Position numbers and translations under genes: made by a program. A stretch of 64,000 nt of DNA from Lysobacter solisilvae (GTDB lineage Bacteria > Pseudomonadota > Gammaproteobacteria > Xanthomonadales > Xanthomonadaceae): the NCBI RefSeq assembly GCF_016613535.2, contig NZ_CP071518.1:3224001-3288000 (forward strand), written 5' to 3'. Positions 9,095 through 17,355 of this stretch are shown here, piece by piece. How positions within the stretch are numbered: the first letter of the stretch is position 1; each line of letters opens with the position of its first letter. The notes under the pieces are model-generated. The model had not been told where the DNA came from. It saw only the letters and a program-made list of their open reading frames with translations, and made no database searches.

Positions 9095-9461
9095 TCATCC
9101 CCTTGCTGAAGTGCGCGGCACGTTACGGGAAATGGCGCATGGCGAAAAGCTGCGGCGGATGGCCCTTGCCCGCAAAGTGCCCCGCCCGCCGCCAGGAGGC
9201 CCTTCGGGGGCGCCGCGGCCGCGCGCCGGCCTCCCTTCGTGCCACCGGGACCCCGCCATGGAGCCCTTGCGGCTCCCTGAACGGGCCCGCATGCCGTTTG
9301 GGTGTAGGCTGGCCGAACGATTGATCCGCGCGTTCCGTACGACCTCCCGGTCGCCCGCCTCGCTTCCATTCACGCGGCCCCGCAGACGGGGCGTCCCCGG
9401 GAGCGTCTTTGCCCAGCTCGTCCACCCGCCTCGCACGGCCTCGCGCCGTTGCCCCGTCGAC

Positions 9462-9785
9462 ATGACCACGTCCGATGGAGCCCTCGCCACCCAGGTTGAG
9501 TGCGGCACCTGCGACGCCGTGTGCTGCCGGCTGCCGGTGGTGCTCATGCCCGACGACGACGTGGCCGGACACCTGGCCACCCGGACGGCCGAAGGGCTTC
9601 GCGTGATGGCCCGCGACGAGGACGGCTGGTGTGTCGCCCTCGACAGCGCCCACATGCGCTGTTCCATCTACGCTTCGCGGCCGGCCATCTGCCGCAGTTT
9701 CCGCATGGGCGGCGCGCACTGTCTGGACGTGCGCGCCGACTACGCCGACCACCGCGCCCGCGGTATTCCACTCACGCTGTACTGA
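9462..9785 (+). CDS. YkgJ-type cysteine-cluster protein
   Basis: 107-residue protein with the CxxCxxxCC cluster of the YkgJ/CxxCxxCC family (here ECGTCDAVCCRLPVVL) and a second set of cysteines in MRCSIYASRPAICRSF and HCLDV. The cysteines are thought to bind zinc or an Fe-S cluster; the biochemical role is unknown. The frame is open for over 100 codons upstream, but ATG 9462 starts exactly where family similarity begins. The next small gene follows 11 bp after the stop, so the two probably share an mRNA. Confidence 0.85.
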   Translation: MTTSDGALATQVECGTCDAVCCRLPVVLMPDDDVAGHLATRTAEGLRVMARDEDGWCVALDSAHMRCSIYASRPAICRSFRMGGAHCLDVRADYADHRARGIPLTLY

Positions 9786-9796
9786 CGGAGACCCCC

Positions 9797-10021
9797 ATGG
9801 CGCGCACACCGCCCCCCGACGATCGAACCTTCCGCAGGAAGGAGCCTGATTCCCGGCTGCTGACCAGCCAGACCATCGCCGACCACCTCAAGGCCTTCGA
9901 GTCGTCCGGCGGCCATATCGAGGTACTGGGCGTGACCCATGTACTGAAGAAGCTGGAAATCGCCAGCCCGGGCGGCACGCCCTTGCAGCCCAACGCGCGC
10001 GCCACCGGCCGGCGGCCCTGA
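9797..10021 (+). CDS. Small protein of unknown function downstream of ykgJ-like gene
   Basis: 74-residue soluble, charged protein (MARTPPPDDRTFRRKEPDSR, then TIADHLKAFESSGGHIEVLG and VTHVLKKLEIASPGG). It starts 11 bp after the YkgJ-type gene with GGAGA before its ATG, so co-transcription is likely. I do not recognise a family. The 'HLKAFESSGGHIEVLG' segment looks like a helix-strand unit of a small folded domain, and the tail is disordered. Confidence 0.65.
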   Translation: MARTPPPDDRTFRRKEPDSRLLTSQTIADHLKAFESSGGHIEVLGVTHVLKKLEIASPGGTPLQPNARATGRRP

Positions 10022-10117
10022 CCAGAGCCTGCGCGACTGGCCGATCGCCAGCGCCTGGCATCACCGCGCGTGGGCGCAGTGTTCTATGGTAGGCGGCATC
10101 CCACCGGAGCTCCTGCC

Positions 10118-10663
10118 ATGAAGCATGCGTCCAAGCTTGGCCTGATCGGCCTCATCGGCACCCTCGCGCTGGCGGCCCCGTCGCTGGCCGCGCTCAAGGT
10201 CGGCGCCCAGGCGCCCGATTTCAGCGCACCGGCCTATCTGGCCGGCAAGCCCTTCACCTTCAAGCTGGCCGATGCCCTGAAGAAGGGTCCGGTCGTGGTG
10301 TATTTCTTCCCCGCCGCACACACCCCGGGCTGCAACCTGGAGGCGCACCAGTTCTCCCAGGCCATCGACAAGTTCAAGGCCCAGGGCGCCAGCGTGATCG
10401 GCGTGACGGCCGGCAACGTCGAGGAGCTGGCCGATTTCTCCAGGGAAACCGAACACTGCGGCGGCAAGTTCCCGGTCGCCGCCGATCCGGGCGCGAAGAT
10501 CGCCAGGCAGTACGACGCCCTGCTCACCGCCAAACCCGAGTGGTCGAGCCGGACGTCCTACGTGATCTCGAAGTCCGGCGCCATCGTGCACGTGTATTCC
10601 GAGCTCAATCCGAACAAGCACGTGCAGGAAATGCTTGAAGCGGTGAAATCGCTGGAGAAGTAG
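10118..10663 (+). CDS. Exported peroxiredoxin of the BCP/PrxQ type
   Basis: 181-residue thiol peroxidase. The first 23 residues (MKHASKLGLIGLIGTLALAA, then PSLA) form a signal peptide, so this copy should act in the periplasm, unlike the usual cytosolic Bcp. The thioredoxin-like core starts KVGAQAPDFSAPAYLAG. The peroxidatic Cys is in AHTPGCNLEAHQF, with the conserved T-x-x-C form, and a second Cys in ETEHCGGKFPV could be the resolving residue. The arginine-rich end of the active site lies near WSSRTSYVI. It would reduce hydrogen or organic peroxides using an unidentified periplasmic reductant. The ATG at 10118 is used because it opens the signal peptide. Confidence 0.85.
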   Translation: MKHASKLGLIGLIGTLALAAPSLAALKVGAQAPDFSAPAYLAGKPFTFKLADALKKGPVVVYFFPAAHTPGCNLEAHQFSQAIDKFKAQGASVIGVTAGNVEELADFSRETEHCGGKFPVAADPGAKIARQYDALLTAKPEWSSRTSYVISKSGAIVHVYSELNPNKHVQEMLEAVKSLEK

Positions 10664-10704
10664 CGGCCGGGGTTTGGCTTGGAATTCCCGGACCAGACCG
10701 ACGC

Positions 10705-11172
10705 CTACCCGCGCACGCGCAGCGTGAGGCCCTTCAGGAAATTGCGCAGCATCTGGTCGCCGCAGGGGCGGTAATTCTTGTGACCGGGCTGGCGGAACAG
10801 CGCGGTCAGTTCCGGCTTCGACACCGGGAAGCCCGCCGCGGCGAAGGTGTCGTGCATGTCGACGTCCTTGAGCTCGAAGGCCACCCGCAGCTTCTTGAGC
10901 ACCAGGTTGTTGGTGATGCGCTTTTCCACCGGCCGTGGCGGCAGGCTTTCGTCGCGGCCGCGCAGGTAGACGACCAGCCCGTCGAGCACATGCGCCAGCA
11001 CCCGGTCGTTGCACGGCTGGTATTCGGGATCGTCCTCCTTGCGCAGGAAGGCCTGCACGTCGGACTTGTCCAGCTCGAACGCCGGGTCGGCCAGGCGGCC
11101 GATGTCAGCCACCTTGCCATCGCTCAGGTCCAGCATGTAGCGGACCGCGCGCAGGACATCGTTGTTGATCAT
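10705..11172 (-). CDS. yehS: YehS-type DUF1456 protein
   Basis: 155-residue protein made of two copies of the DUF1456 helical domain, the same length as E. coli YehS. The copies begin MINNDVLRAVRYMLDLSD and RITNNLVLKKLRVAFELKD, and each ends with a FLRKEDDPEY/LFRQPGHKNY-type motif followed by a Y-P-C segment (YQPCNDRVLAHVL; YRPCGDQMLRNFL). Function is unknown. The long open frame upstream is discarded because the ATG at 11172 starts the first repeat precisely. The same-direction acetyltransferase gene ends 52 bp upstream. Confidence 0.9.
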   Translation of the reverse strand: MINNDVLRAVRYMLDLSDGKVADIGRLADPAFELDKSDVQAFLRKEDDPEYQPCNDRVLAHVLDGLVVYLRGRDESLPPRPVEKRITNNLVLKKLRVAFELKDVDMHDTFAAAGFPVSKPELTALFRQPGHKNYRPCGDQMLRNFLKGLTLRVRG

Positions 11173-11224
11173 GGGTAGCCGTCCGCGTGCTGGGGGCGCC
11201 AGTGTGAACCAGCGCGATGTGGCA

Positions 11225-11695
11225 TCAAAGCGCCTTTTCGTAGCGCCAGACTTCCAGGTCGAAGGGGCCGACCGTGGTTTCCACCGCGATGACGACGGTT
11301 CCCACGCGCGACCAGCCGCATTTCTCGTAGAACCGCGCGGCCCGGTCGTTGCCGATGGCGCAGGCCAGCCACGCGGTGCGCACACCCGCCTGCGCGAGCC
11401 GCGCTTCGGCGTCGGCGGTAAGCAGGGCGGCCGCGCCCGAACCCCGCGCCGTCGCCGCGACAAACAGCTGGTAGAGCTCGTCGTGCTCGATCACGCACAG
11501 GCCTGCCGGCTCGCCGTCGATTTCGACGACCCGCACATTGGCCATCCGGGCCTGCAGCCGATCGCGGAAGTTGTCCCAGGTCCGCAACTGGCGCAACGCG
11601 GCCGGCAGGATCTGCGCGTGCGCGTCCTGCCAGCCGTCGTACCAGATCGAGGCGAGCCGATCGAGGTCGGCGGGAACCGCATTTCTCAGTTGCAT
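11225..11695 (-). CDS. GNAT family N-acetyltransferase
   Basis: 156-residue acetyl-CoA-dependent acetyltransferase. The N-terminus MQLRNAVPADLDRLASIWYD is the first strand-helix of the GNAT fold. The acetyl-CoA-binding loop appears as LYQLFVAATARGSGAAALL (motif A, R/Q-x-x-G-x-G/A form). AIGNDRAARFYEKCGW is motif B with the conserved N-xxA-xxFY. The C-terminal strands carry a PFDLEVWRYEKAL end. The acceptor substrate is unknown. The start at 11695 agrees with the fold; an ATG two bases away in another frame is not used. Confidence 0.88.
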   Translation of the reverse strand: MQLRNAVPADLDRLASIWYDGWQDAHAQILPAALRQLRTWDNFRDRLQARMANVRVVEIDGEPAGLCVIEHDELYQLFVAATARGSGAAALLTADAEARLAQAGVRTAWLACAIGNDRAARFYEKCGWSRVGTVVIAVETTVGPFDLEVWRYEKAL

Positions 11696-11916
11696 GCATT
11701 CACCTGTCGGAAGCCGTGACGGGCGCCATCCGCGTGGGCGTCGGCCGCCGTCCCGTCGGACGCGATGCCACGTTGCACCAGGCTCGGGATCGCAGAACGG
11801 CGGGGCAATTGTCGCGCTTCGCGCACCCGCATGTCCCGTTCGAAACGCAGACATGAACGTGAAGGCGGCCGCTTCCTTCGCATCCTTCTTCCGGACCGGC
11901 AAGCTCGGGCGTGGTC

Positions 11917-13170
11917 CTAGGGCATCAGGTCGCGGATCGCCGGCAGGTACTTCTCCGCCGAACCCGTATTGACGACCACCACCCGTTCCCCCGCCTTCAC
12001 CAGGCCGCGCTCGATCAGTTGCGGCAGCGCCGCCAGGCACGCGGCGCCTTCGGGCCCGATCCAGCCGTGCGTCTGCTGCCACACCCGCGAGAACTCCGCG
12101 GCGATGTCGCCCTCCTCCACCGCCACGCACGCGCCGCCGCTTGCACGGACGATCTGCAGCACGCGGAAGTGACCGACGCCTGCCGGCACGTTGAGTCCAA
12201 ACGCGATCGTGCCGGGGCCAGAGGCGGCCGTGGTGTCTTCCCGCCCTTCGTCGAAGGCGCGCACCAGTGGCGCCATCGCACTGCTCTGCACGCACAACAT
12301 CCGCGGACGCCGCGCGTCGATCAGGCCGAGCGCTTCCAGTTCATCCCAGGCTTTCCACATGCCCAGCACGCCGGTACCGCCACCGGTGGGATAGACCACG
12401 GCGTCGGGCAGCGACCAGCGGGTGTCGCCCGGGGCGGGTTCGGCGAGCTCCAGGCCCAGGGATTTCTTGCCCTCGATGCGCCAACCCGGTTCCTGGAACG
12501 TGGCCACCGAGAACCAGCCGTGTTCCAGGTACTGCGCCTTGAGCAGCGCGCCGGCTTCGCGGATGGTGGGTCCGGCCAGCTCGAGCACCACCTGCCCCGG
12601 GTGCATGTGTGCCGCGGCGGCCACGTTGCCCAGGATCGGCGAAGGCGTGTCCGGCGGCATCGCGACCACCACCGACAATCCGCCGGCGATGCCATAGCGC
12701 ACCAGCGAATCGCCGGCATTTCCCTGCGTGGGCACCGCCAGGCGCGACAGGCCCAGCCTGCGTGCCTGCGCAACGACCATCGCCATGCCGCGGTCCTTGA
12801 AGCTCTGCGTCGGGTTGGCGCCAAACCCGGCGTGCGGGCGCCCTTCGTCCTTCACCGACAGCGCCAGGCCCGCGGCGCGCGCCACGGGGTGGTCGGCGTA
12901 GTCGAGCAGCGGCGTACAGCCTTCGCCCAGCGGCACGATGTGCGCGGCGTCGGCCGGGTCGGTGATGTCCAGCGCCATGAGGCCGCCGAAGCGCCACATG
13001 TCACGACGCGACGGGTCATACCAGGCACCGTCCGCCCGCTCGCGCGCGAGGCGCTCCAGGTCCAGGACCATTTCGACCGGACGGCCGTCCACGGGATCGA
13101 GGTTCATCGGCACGTCGGAGGAATACCCCTGTCCCGACGAAATGCCGCGAAGGCCGCTCACGTAGCCCAT
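11917..13170 (-). CDS. Threonine-synthase-like PLP-dependent enzyme
   Basis: 417-residue fold-type II PLP enzyme. The PLP-binding Lys is in NPTQSFKDRGMAMVV, the phosphate/glycine loop is GNAGDSLVRYG, and the C-terminal PLP-contact motif is PTGGGTGVLGMWKAW. The family includes threonine synthase and related beta-elimination/replacement enzymes; the true reaction is uncertain because no hom or thrB lies nearby. The ATG at 13170 has GGGAGG eight bases upstream and starts MGYVSGLRGISSGQ, before the DPVDGRPVEM N-domain. It is divergent from the blaI-like gene, and the palindromic operator at 13290-13323 lies between them, so shared control is possible. Confidence 0.85.
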   Translation of the reverse strand: MGYVSGLRGISSGQGYSSDVPMNLDPVDGRPVEMVLDLERLARERADGAWYDPSRRDMWRFGGLMALDITDPADAAHIVPLGEGCTPLLDYADHPVARAAGLALSVKDEGRPHAGFGANPTQSFKDRGMAMVVAQARRLGLSRLAVPTQGNAGDSLVRYGIAGGLSVVVAMPPDTPSPILGNVAAAAHMHPGQVVLELAGPTIREAGALLKAQYLEHGWFSVATFQEPGWRIEGKKSLGLELAEPAPGDTRWSLPDAVVYPTGGGTGVLGMWKAWDELEALGLIDARRPRMLCVQSSAMAPLVRAFDEGREDTTAASGPGTIAFGLNVPAGVGHFRVLQIVRASGGACVAVEEGDIAAEFSRVWQQTHGWIGPEGAACLAALPQLIERGLVKAGERVVVVNTGSAEKYLPAIRDLMP

Positions 13171-13289
13171 GTCGCTCCCTCCCTGTGCCCGGGAGGATCG
13201 TGCCGCCCGACCGGCGCGGGAGGCAAGTGAACACGGCGTCGGCGGAACGGGACGCGCCACTGCTCATCGAGCCGCCCCCTGCCATCAGT

Positions 13290-13323
13290 CATAGACCAGA
13301 ATGTCTAGACAATCCGGTCTATG
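13290..13323. promoter_or_regulatory. Double palindromic operator before the blaI/blaR-like operon
   Basis: A central perfect palindrome TGTCTAGACA (13302-13311) is flanked symmetrically by CATAGACC (13290-13297) and GGTCTATG (13316-13323). All elements share one centre, at 13306.5. It lies 41-74 bp upstream of the blaI-like ATG. BlaI/MecI repressors bind dyad operators as dimers and repress their own gene, so this is the expected autoregulatory site. The binding assignment is inference. Confidence 0.7.
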
Positions 13324-13363
13324 TGATCTACGGTGCACTCCTCGCCCTCCAATCCCATTCCCG

Positions 13364-13759
13364 ATGCCCCGCAAACCCATCAAGGCACCCAAGCCCACGC
13401 CGGCCGAACTCGATCTGCTGCGGGTCGTCTGGCGCCTGGGCCCGGCCACGGTGAAGGACGTCCATCAGGCCCGCCTGCCGGAGAAGCCCGACCTGGCCTA
13501 CGCCAACGTGCTGCGACTGATGCAGGTGATGCATGGCAAGGGCCTGCTGCTGCGCGACGAGAGCCAGCGCTCCCATGTCTACCGTGCGGCCCATGCGCCC
13601 GACGCGCTGCGCACGAACCTGCTGCGCGAGCTGATCCAGAAGGCCTTCGCCGGTTCCGGCAAGGACCTTGTCCTGGCGGCGTTGTCGGACCACGTCACCG
13701 GCAAGGAACGCGAAGAGATCCGTCGACTGCTCGCACAAGCGGAGCACTCCAATGACTGA
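13364..13759 (+). CDS. BlaI/MecI/CopY family transcriptional repressor
   Basis: 131-residue winged-helix repressor. The basic start MPRKPIKAPKPTPAELDLLR is followed by VVWRLGPATVKDVHQARLPE and LAYANVLRLMQVMHGKGLLL, the DNA-recognition helices and wing of this family. A C-terminal helical dimer region (LRELIQKAFAGSGKDLVLAA) holds the site cut by the partner protease in BlaI proteins. The sensor-protease gene overlaps its end by 8 bp, so the pair is translationally linked. The palindromic operator upstream suggests self-repression. The inducer may be cell-wall stress or a beta-lactam, but the partner lacks a penicillin-binding domain. Confidence 0.9.
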   Translation: MPRKPIKAPKPTPAELDLLRVVWRLGPATVKDVHQARLPEKPDLAYANVLRLMQVMHGKGLLLRDESQRSHVYRAAHAPDALRTNLLRELIQKAFAGSGKDLVLAALSDHVTGKEREEIRRLLAQAEHSND

Positions 13760-15566
13760 CTGGCAACCGATGTTCATCAGTGCGCTTGGCCAGGTGCTGG
13801 TCGATTTCCTGTGGCAGGGCGCGCTGATCGGCGTGGCGGCCGCGATCGGCATGTCGGTGTTGCGCGATGCGCGTCCGCAGCTTCGCTACGCCCTGGCATG
13901 CGCCGCCCTGCTCGCCTGCGTCCTGGCGCCGGCACTGGGGCTGCTGTCTGCCCTGGGATCGGACGCGACCGTCGCCGCTGTAGCAGGCGGCACGACGGAC
14001 GTCGTGCAATTGTCGATCCGCCCCCTCGGTCCGCACCTCACGGGCGCGGGTCTGGATGACGTGCTGCCCTGGATCGTGGCCGCCTGGGCCGCAGGAGCGG
14101 GCGCACTGTCGCTGCGCATGGCGCTGGGTGTGTGCTGGATCCAGCGCCTGCGCAACACGCCGCAGGGCCGCGCGCACGCCGTGTGGCAGCAGCGGCTGGA
14201 CGTCCTGGCCGCCCGCTTCGGCCTCGATGCGATCGCGCTGCGCGTGGTGGATACGCTGGATTCGCCCGCCTCCGCCGGCTGGTGGCGCCCGGTCGTGCTG
14301 CTGCCCACCGCCCTGCTCTCGCGCATGCCGGTCGAACTGGTCGAGGCCCTGCTGGCGCACGAACTGGCGCACATCCGCCGCCACGACTATCTGGTCAACC
14401 TGTTGCAGGGCGCCATCGAGGCCCTCCTGTTCTACCACCCGGTTACCTGGTGGCTGTCGCGCCGGATCCGCATCGAGCGCGAGCTCATCGCCGACCAGCT
14501 CGCCGCGCAGGCGCTGGGTGAGCCACGCCGGCTGGCCCGGGCCCTGTCGGAACTGTCCGAAATCCGCCACCTCCATTCACCCTCGCTCCACTTCGCACAA
14601 GCCGCCCATGGAGGGCATCTCATGTCACGCATCGAACAGCTGGTCCGCCCCGGACGCCGCACCGGCGGCCGCATCGCCTTCCCGCTACTGGGCCTGGCCG
14701 CCGCCTGCCTGGCCTTCTATGCACACGCGCAGATCGGCGGCACGCAGAGCGCGCCGACCGCCAAGCCGGCCACCGCCGCGTCGGCGCCGACGCATGCCAC
14801 CCGGATGCATGGCGGCGACCGCACGCGCGAAACCTTCGCCCTGGTACGCAAGGACTCCGCCGGGATCACCATGTCCGGCTCCAGCGACGACATGCCCGCC
14901 ATCCGTCGCGCCAAGAGCACGATGGGCAGCGACTTCGTCTGGTTCCGCCGCGACAACCGCGCCTGGGTGGTGTCCGATCCGTCCACCGTCGCCCGCGCGC
15001 AGGAAGCCTGGCGCGAAGTGGAAAAGGTCGGCGCCCGGATGGAGGCCCTGGGCAGCGAGATGGAAGTGCACAGCGAGCGCATGGAGAAGCTCAGCCAGCA
15101 GATGGAATCGGCCGCGCCGGACCACACCATGAACGCCGAGATGGAAGCGGCCTCCAAGCGCATGGAAGCCCTGGCCGCGCAGCAGGAAGCACTCGCGGGC
15201 AAGCAGGAGGCCCTCGCCCTGTCCCTGGCCGCGGGCAACCAGGCCGAGCGATCGAAGGCCGAGCGCGAGATGCAGGCGCTGTCGGCGCAGATGGAGAGTC
15301 TGTCGAGCCAGATGGAAGCCGAGTCCGACCGGATGCAGGCCGAATCGACCCGGATGGAAGCCAGGCTGGAGCCCCTCAATGCCCTGAGCCGTCAGATGGA
15401 AGACGCCAGCAAGCCGATGGAAGCCCTGAGCGCCCGCATGGACGCGCTGGGCAAGGAACACGACGCGCTGGCGCGCACGGCCGAAGGCGAGATGAAAGCG
15501 CTGATCGATGACGCGATGAGCAAGGGCCTGGCGACGCCCGCGCCGGCCGCGGACGACGCACGGTGA
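13752..15566 (+). CDS. BlaR1/MecR1-like M56 metalloprotease with Met-rich coiled-coil tail
   Basis: 604-residue membrane protease paired with the BlaI-like repressor. The N-terminal half has several membrane helices (about residues 8-30, 37-58, 94-120) and the zinc motif HELAH near residue 203, followed by IRRHDYLVNLLQGAIEALLF and ELIADQLAAQALGE, all as in BlaR1. A last helix IAFPLLGLAAACLAFYAHAQ (about 308-327) should put the C-terminus in the periplasm. There, in place of the penicillin-sensor domain, is an unusual region (about 420-590) with repeated Met and Glu, such as SEMEVHSERMEKLSQQMESA and ALSAQMESLSSQMEAESDRM, predicted as long coiled coil. The signal sensed is unknown. Confidence 0.88.
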   Translation: MTDWQPMFISALGQVLVDFLWQGALIGVAAAIGMSVLRDARPQLRYALACAALLACVLAPALGLLSALGSDATVAAVAGGTTDVVQLSIRPLGPHLTGAGLDDVLPWIVAAWAAGAGALSLRMALGVCWIQRLRNTPQGRAHAVWQQRLDVLAARFGLDAIALRVVDTLDSPASAGWWRPVVLLPTALLSRMPVELVEALLAHELAHIRRHDYLVNLLQGAIEALLFYHPVTWWLSRRIRIERELIADQLAAQALGEPRRLARALSELSEIRHLHSPSLHFAQAAHGGHLMSRIEQLVRPGRRTGGRIAFPLLGLAAACLAFYAHAQIGGTQSAPTAKPATAASAPTHATRMHGGDRTRETFALVRKDSAGITMSGSSDDMPAIRRAKSTMGSDFVWFRRDNRAWVVSDPSTVARAQEAWREVEKVGARMEALGSEMEVHSERMEKLSQQMESAAPDHTMNAEMEAASKRMEALAAQQEALAGKQEALALSLAAGNQAERSKAEREMQALSAQMESLSSQMEAESDRMQAESTRMEARLEPLNALSRQMEDASKPMEALSARMDALGKEHDALARTAEGEMKALIDDAMSKGLATPAPAADDAR

Positions 15567-15573
15567 GCGCCGC

Positions 15574-15597
15574 GGGGAAGGGGCACGCCCCTTCCCC
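15574..15597. terminator. Strong hairpin between convergent genes
   Basis: GGGGAAGGGGC (15574-15584) and GCCCCTTCCCC (15587-15597) form an 11-bp perfect stem with almost no loop, between the BlaR-like stop (15566) and the M20 peptidase stop (15639). A bidirectional terminator is likely. Confidence 0.65.
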
Positions 15598-15638
15598 ACT
15601 GCGCGACAGGCGCGGAACTCCCGGTTGGATTCGGCCGG

Positions 15639-17150
15639 TTACTTGCCCAGTTCGTACAGGTATTCGACGAAGGACATGACCGCGCCGTCGTAACCCTGCA
15701 CCTTCGGATTGGAAGGCTCGATCACCAGGAATTCGTCCGGGGCATGCGCGCCGCCGCCGTGACCCAGGCCGAAGTGGCCCGAGGCCAGGCTCAGTGGCTT
15801 GTCGGTGAAGACGAAACCGGGATAGGAACCGGCATTGCGGGGCCAGAAGAACGGATCGAGCCCCAGGCGCTTCAGCGTGGCCATCTGCGCCTGCACCAGC
15901 GGTGCATCGGCTGCCGTCTGGGTCGGGTCGTATCCGCCGCTGACGTTGACCTCGATGTCGCCATACCCGCGCTTGGCCAGGTGCGACTTCAGGGCGGCGA
16001 CCGCGTCGTCCTTCTTCATGCCAGGCACCAGGCGCATGTCGATCTTCGCCACGGCGCGATGCGGCAGCACCGTCTTGCCCCCAGGCCCCGTATAGCCGCC
16101 GACCAGGCCTTCGATGTTGACGGTCGGCTGCGAGACCAGGCGCTCGTTGGCCTGCTGCCAGGCCAGGTCATCGATCCAGTGCTTCACGCCGAGTTGCGCC
16201 TTGACCCTCTCTTCGTTGCGGCGCGCCGCCGCCACGGCGACCATCGCCTTGTCCCCGGCGCTGATCGCAGGGGCCTTGGGATAGCCATCGATGGTGACGG
16301 TATTGCCGTCCTCGGAGACCAGCGTGTTCAGCGCCTTGACCAGCCGCCACGCCGGGCTGTCCACCATCGCCTTGAGCGAGGAATGCACGTCCTTGGCCGG
16401 GCCGCGCCCCCACTTCTCGCCACTGGCGACCAGTTCCAGTTCGACCACGCCCTTCGCGCCCAGGCTGACCTGCACGGCGCCTTCGGCGTCCTGCGACGCC
16501 GCGGGCATGAACACCCCAACCGTATCGCGCAACGCGGCGGCCACCTCGGGCCTGTGCACCAGCTGCGCGATGTGCGGTGAGCCGATTTCCTCCTCACCTT
16601 CCGCCACCAGCACCAGGTTGACCGGCACCTTCTCGTGCGCATCGCGAATGGCGTGCAGGGCGGCCAGCAGCGCCGACTCGGGGCCCTTCTGGTTCACCGC
16701 GCCACGCCCGACCATCACCTTGCCCAGGCCCGGCTTGTCCACCAGCCGCGCTTCCAGCGGCGGAGAAGTCCACTCGGCCGGGTCGTACTGCTTCACGTCG
16801 TACATGAAGTACAGGCCGACCGTCTTGGCCGCACCGGCGTCGAGGGTGGCGAAAACCCCCGGCTTGCCGTCGGTGTCCAGGATCTCGACCTTCTGGAAGC
16901 CGGCCTCCCGCGCGAGCCGGGCCATGTACTCGGCACCCTGCCGTGAGTTGAGGTTCTCCGCGGCAATCGAAGGAAGCGCGATCCAGTCCTGCAGGCGCTT
17001 GATCGACACGTCGTGCTGCCGCGTGACCTGGTCGCGGATGGCGGCGAGGTCCGGTTCCGCGGCACTGGCCGCAGCCGATGCGGCCATTGCCAGGGTCAGG
17101 GCAGACGCAAGCGTCCAACGGGAAAGACGTACCGCACGGGCGTGAGGCAT
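15639..17150 (-). CDS. Exported M20-family peptidase with altered metal-ligand motifs
   Basis: 503-residue protein with a signal peptide (MPHARAVRLSRWTLASALTL to SAAEP) and the M20/CNDP-like dipeptidase architecture. Conserved parts are VLVAEGEEEIGSPHIAQ with the catalytic Glu pair and FGLGHGGGAHAPDEF with a C-terminal His ligand. Two usual ligand motifs look changed. The G-H-x-D motif reads LYFMYDVKQYDPAEW (His replaced by Met), and the bridging-Asp motif reads GRGAVNQKGPESALL (Asp replaced by Asn). It may be a divergent active subfamily or a non-canonical enzyme. A CAGGAG seven bases before ATG 17150 supports the start. Confidence 0.85.
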   Translation of the reverse strand: MPHARAVRLSRWTLASALTLAMAASAAASAAEPDLAAIRDQVTRQHDVSIKRLQDWIALPSIAAENLNSRQGAEYMARLAREAGFQKVEILDTDGKPGVFATLDAGAAKTVGLYFMYDVKQYDPAEWTSPPLEARLVDKPGLGKVMVGRGAVNQKGPESALLAALHAIRDAHEKVPVNLVLVAEGEEEIGSPHIAQLVHRPEVAAALRDTVGVFMPAASQDAEGAVQVSLGAKGVVELELVASGEKWGRGPAKDVHSSLKAMVDSPAWRLVKALNTLVSEDGNTVTIDGYPKAPAISAGDKAMVAVAAARRNEERVKAQLGVKHWIDDLAWQQANERLVSQPTVNIEGLVGGYTGPGGKTVLPHRAVAKIDMRLVPGMKKDDAVAALKSHLAKRGYGDIEVNVSGGYDPTQTAADAPLVQAQMATLKRLGLDPFFWPRNAGSYPGFVFTDKPLSLASGHFGLGHGGGAHAPDEFLVIEPSNPKVQGYDGAVMSFVEYLYELGK

Positions 17151-17355
17151 TTCCAGGCTCCTGATGGTGGCGTGGAGCCATCTTACGAAAATCGACCGCG
17201 GCCAACCGGCGCGTCCGGGCGCCATGCCCCAGCCGGCAAATCCTGCAAGCCATGGCCCGATCTCGCGCACGAGCTGCCCAGGCTCCGGTGACGGCCACTG
17301 CAGGCAGGGTCCGCGGCCTGTCCGGCCACGCCGCCCTGCGCCAACAGCTGGCCCC

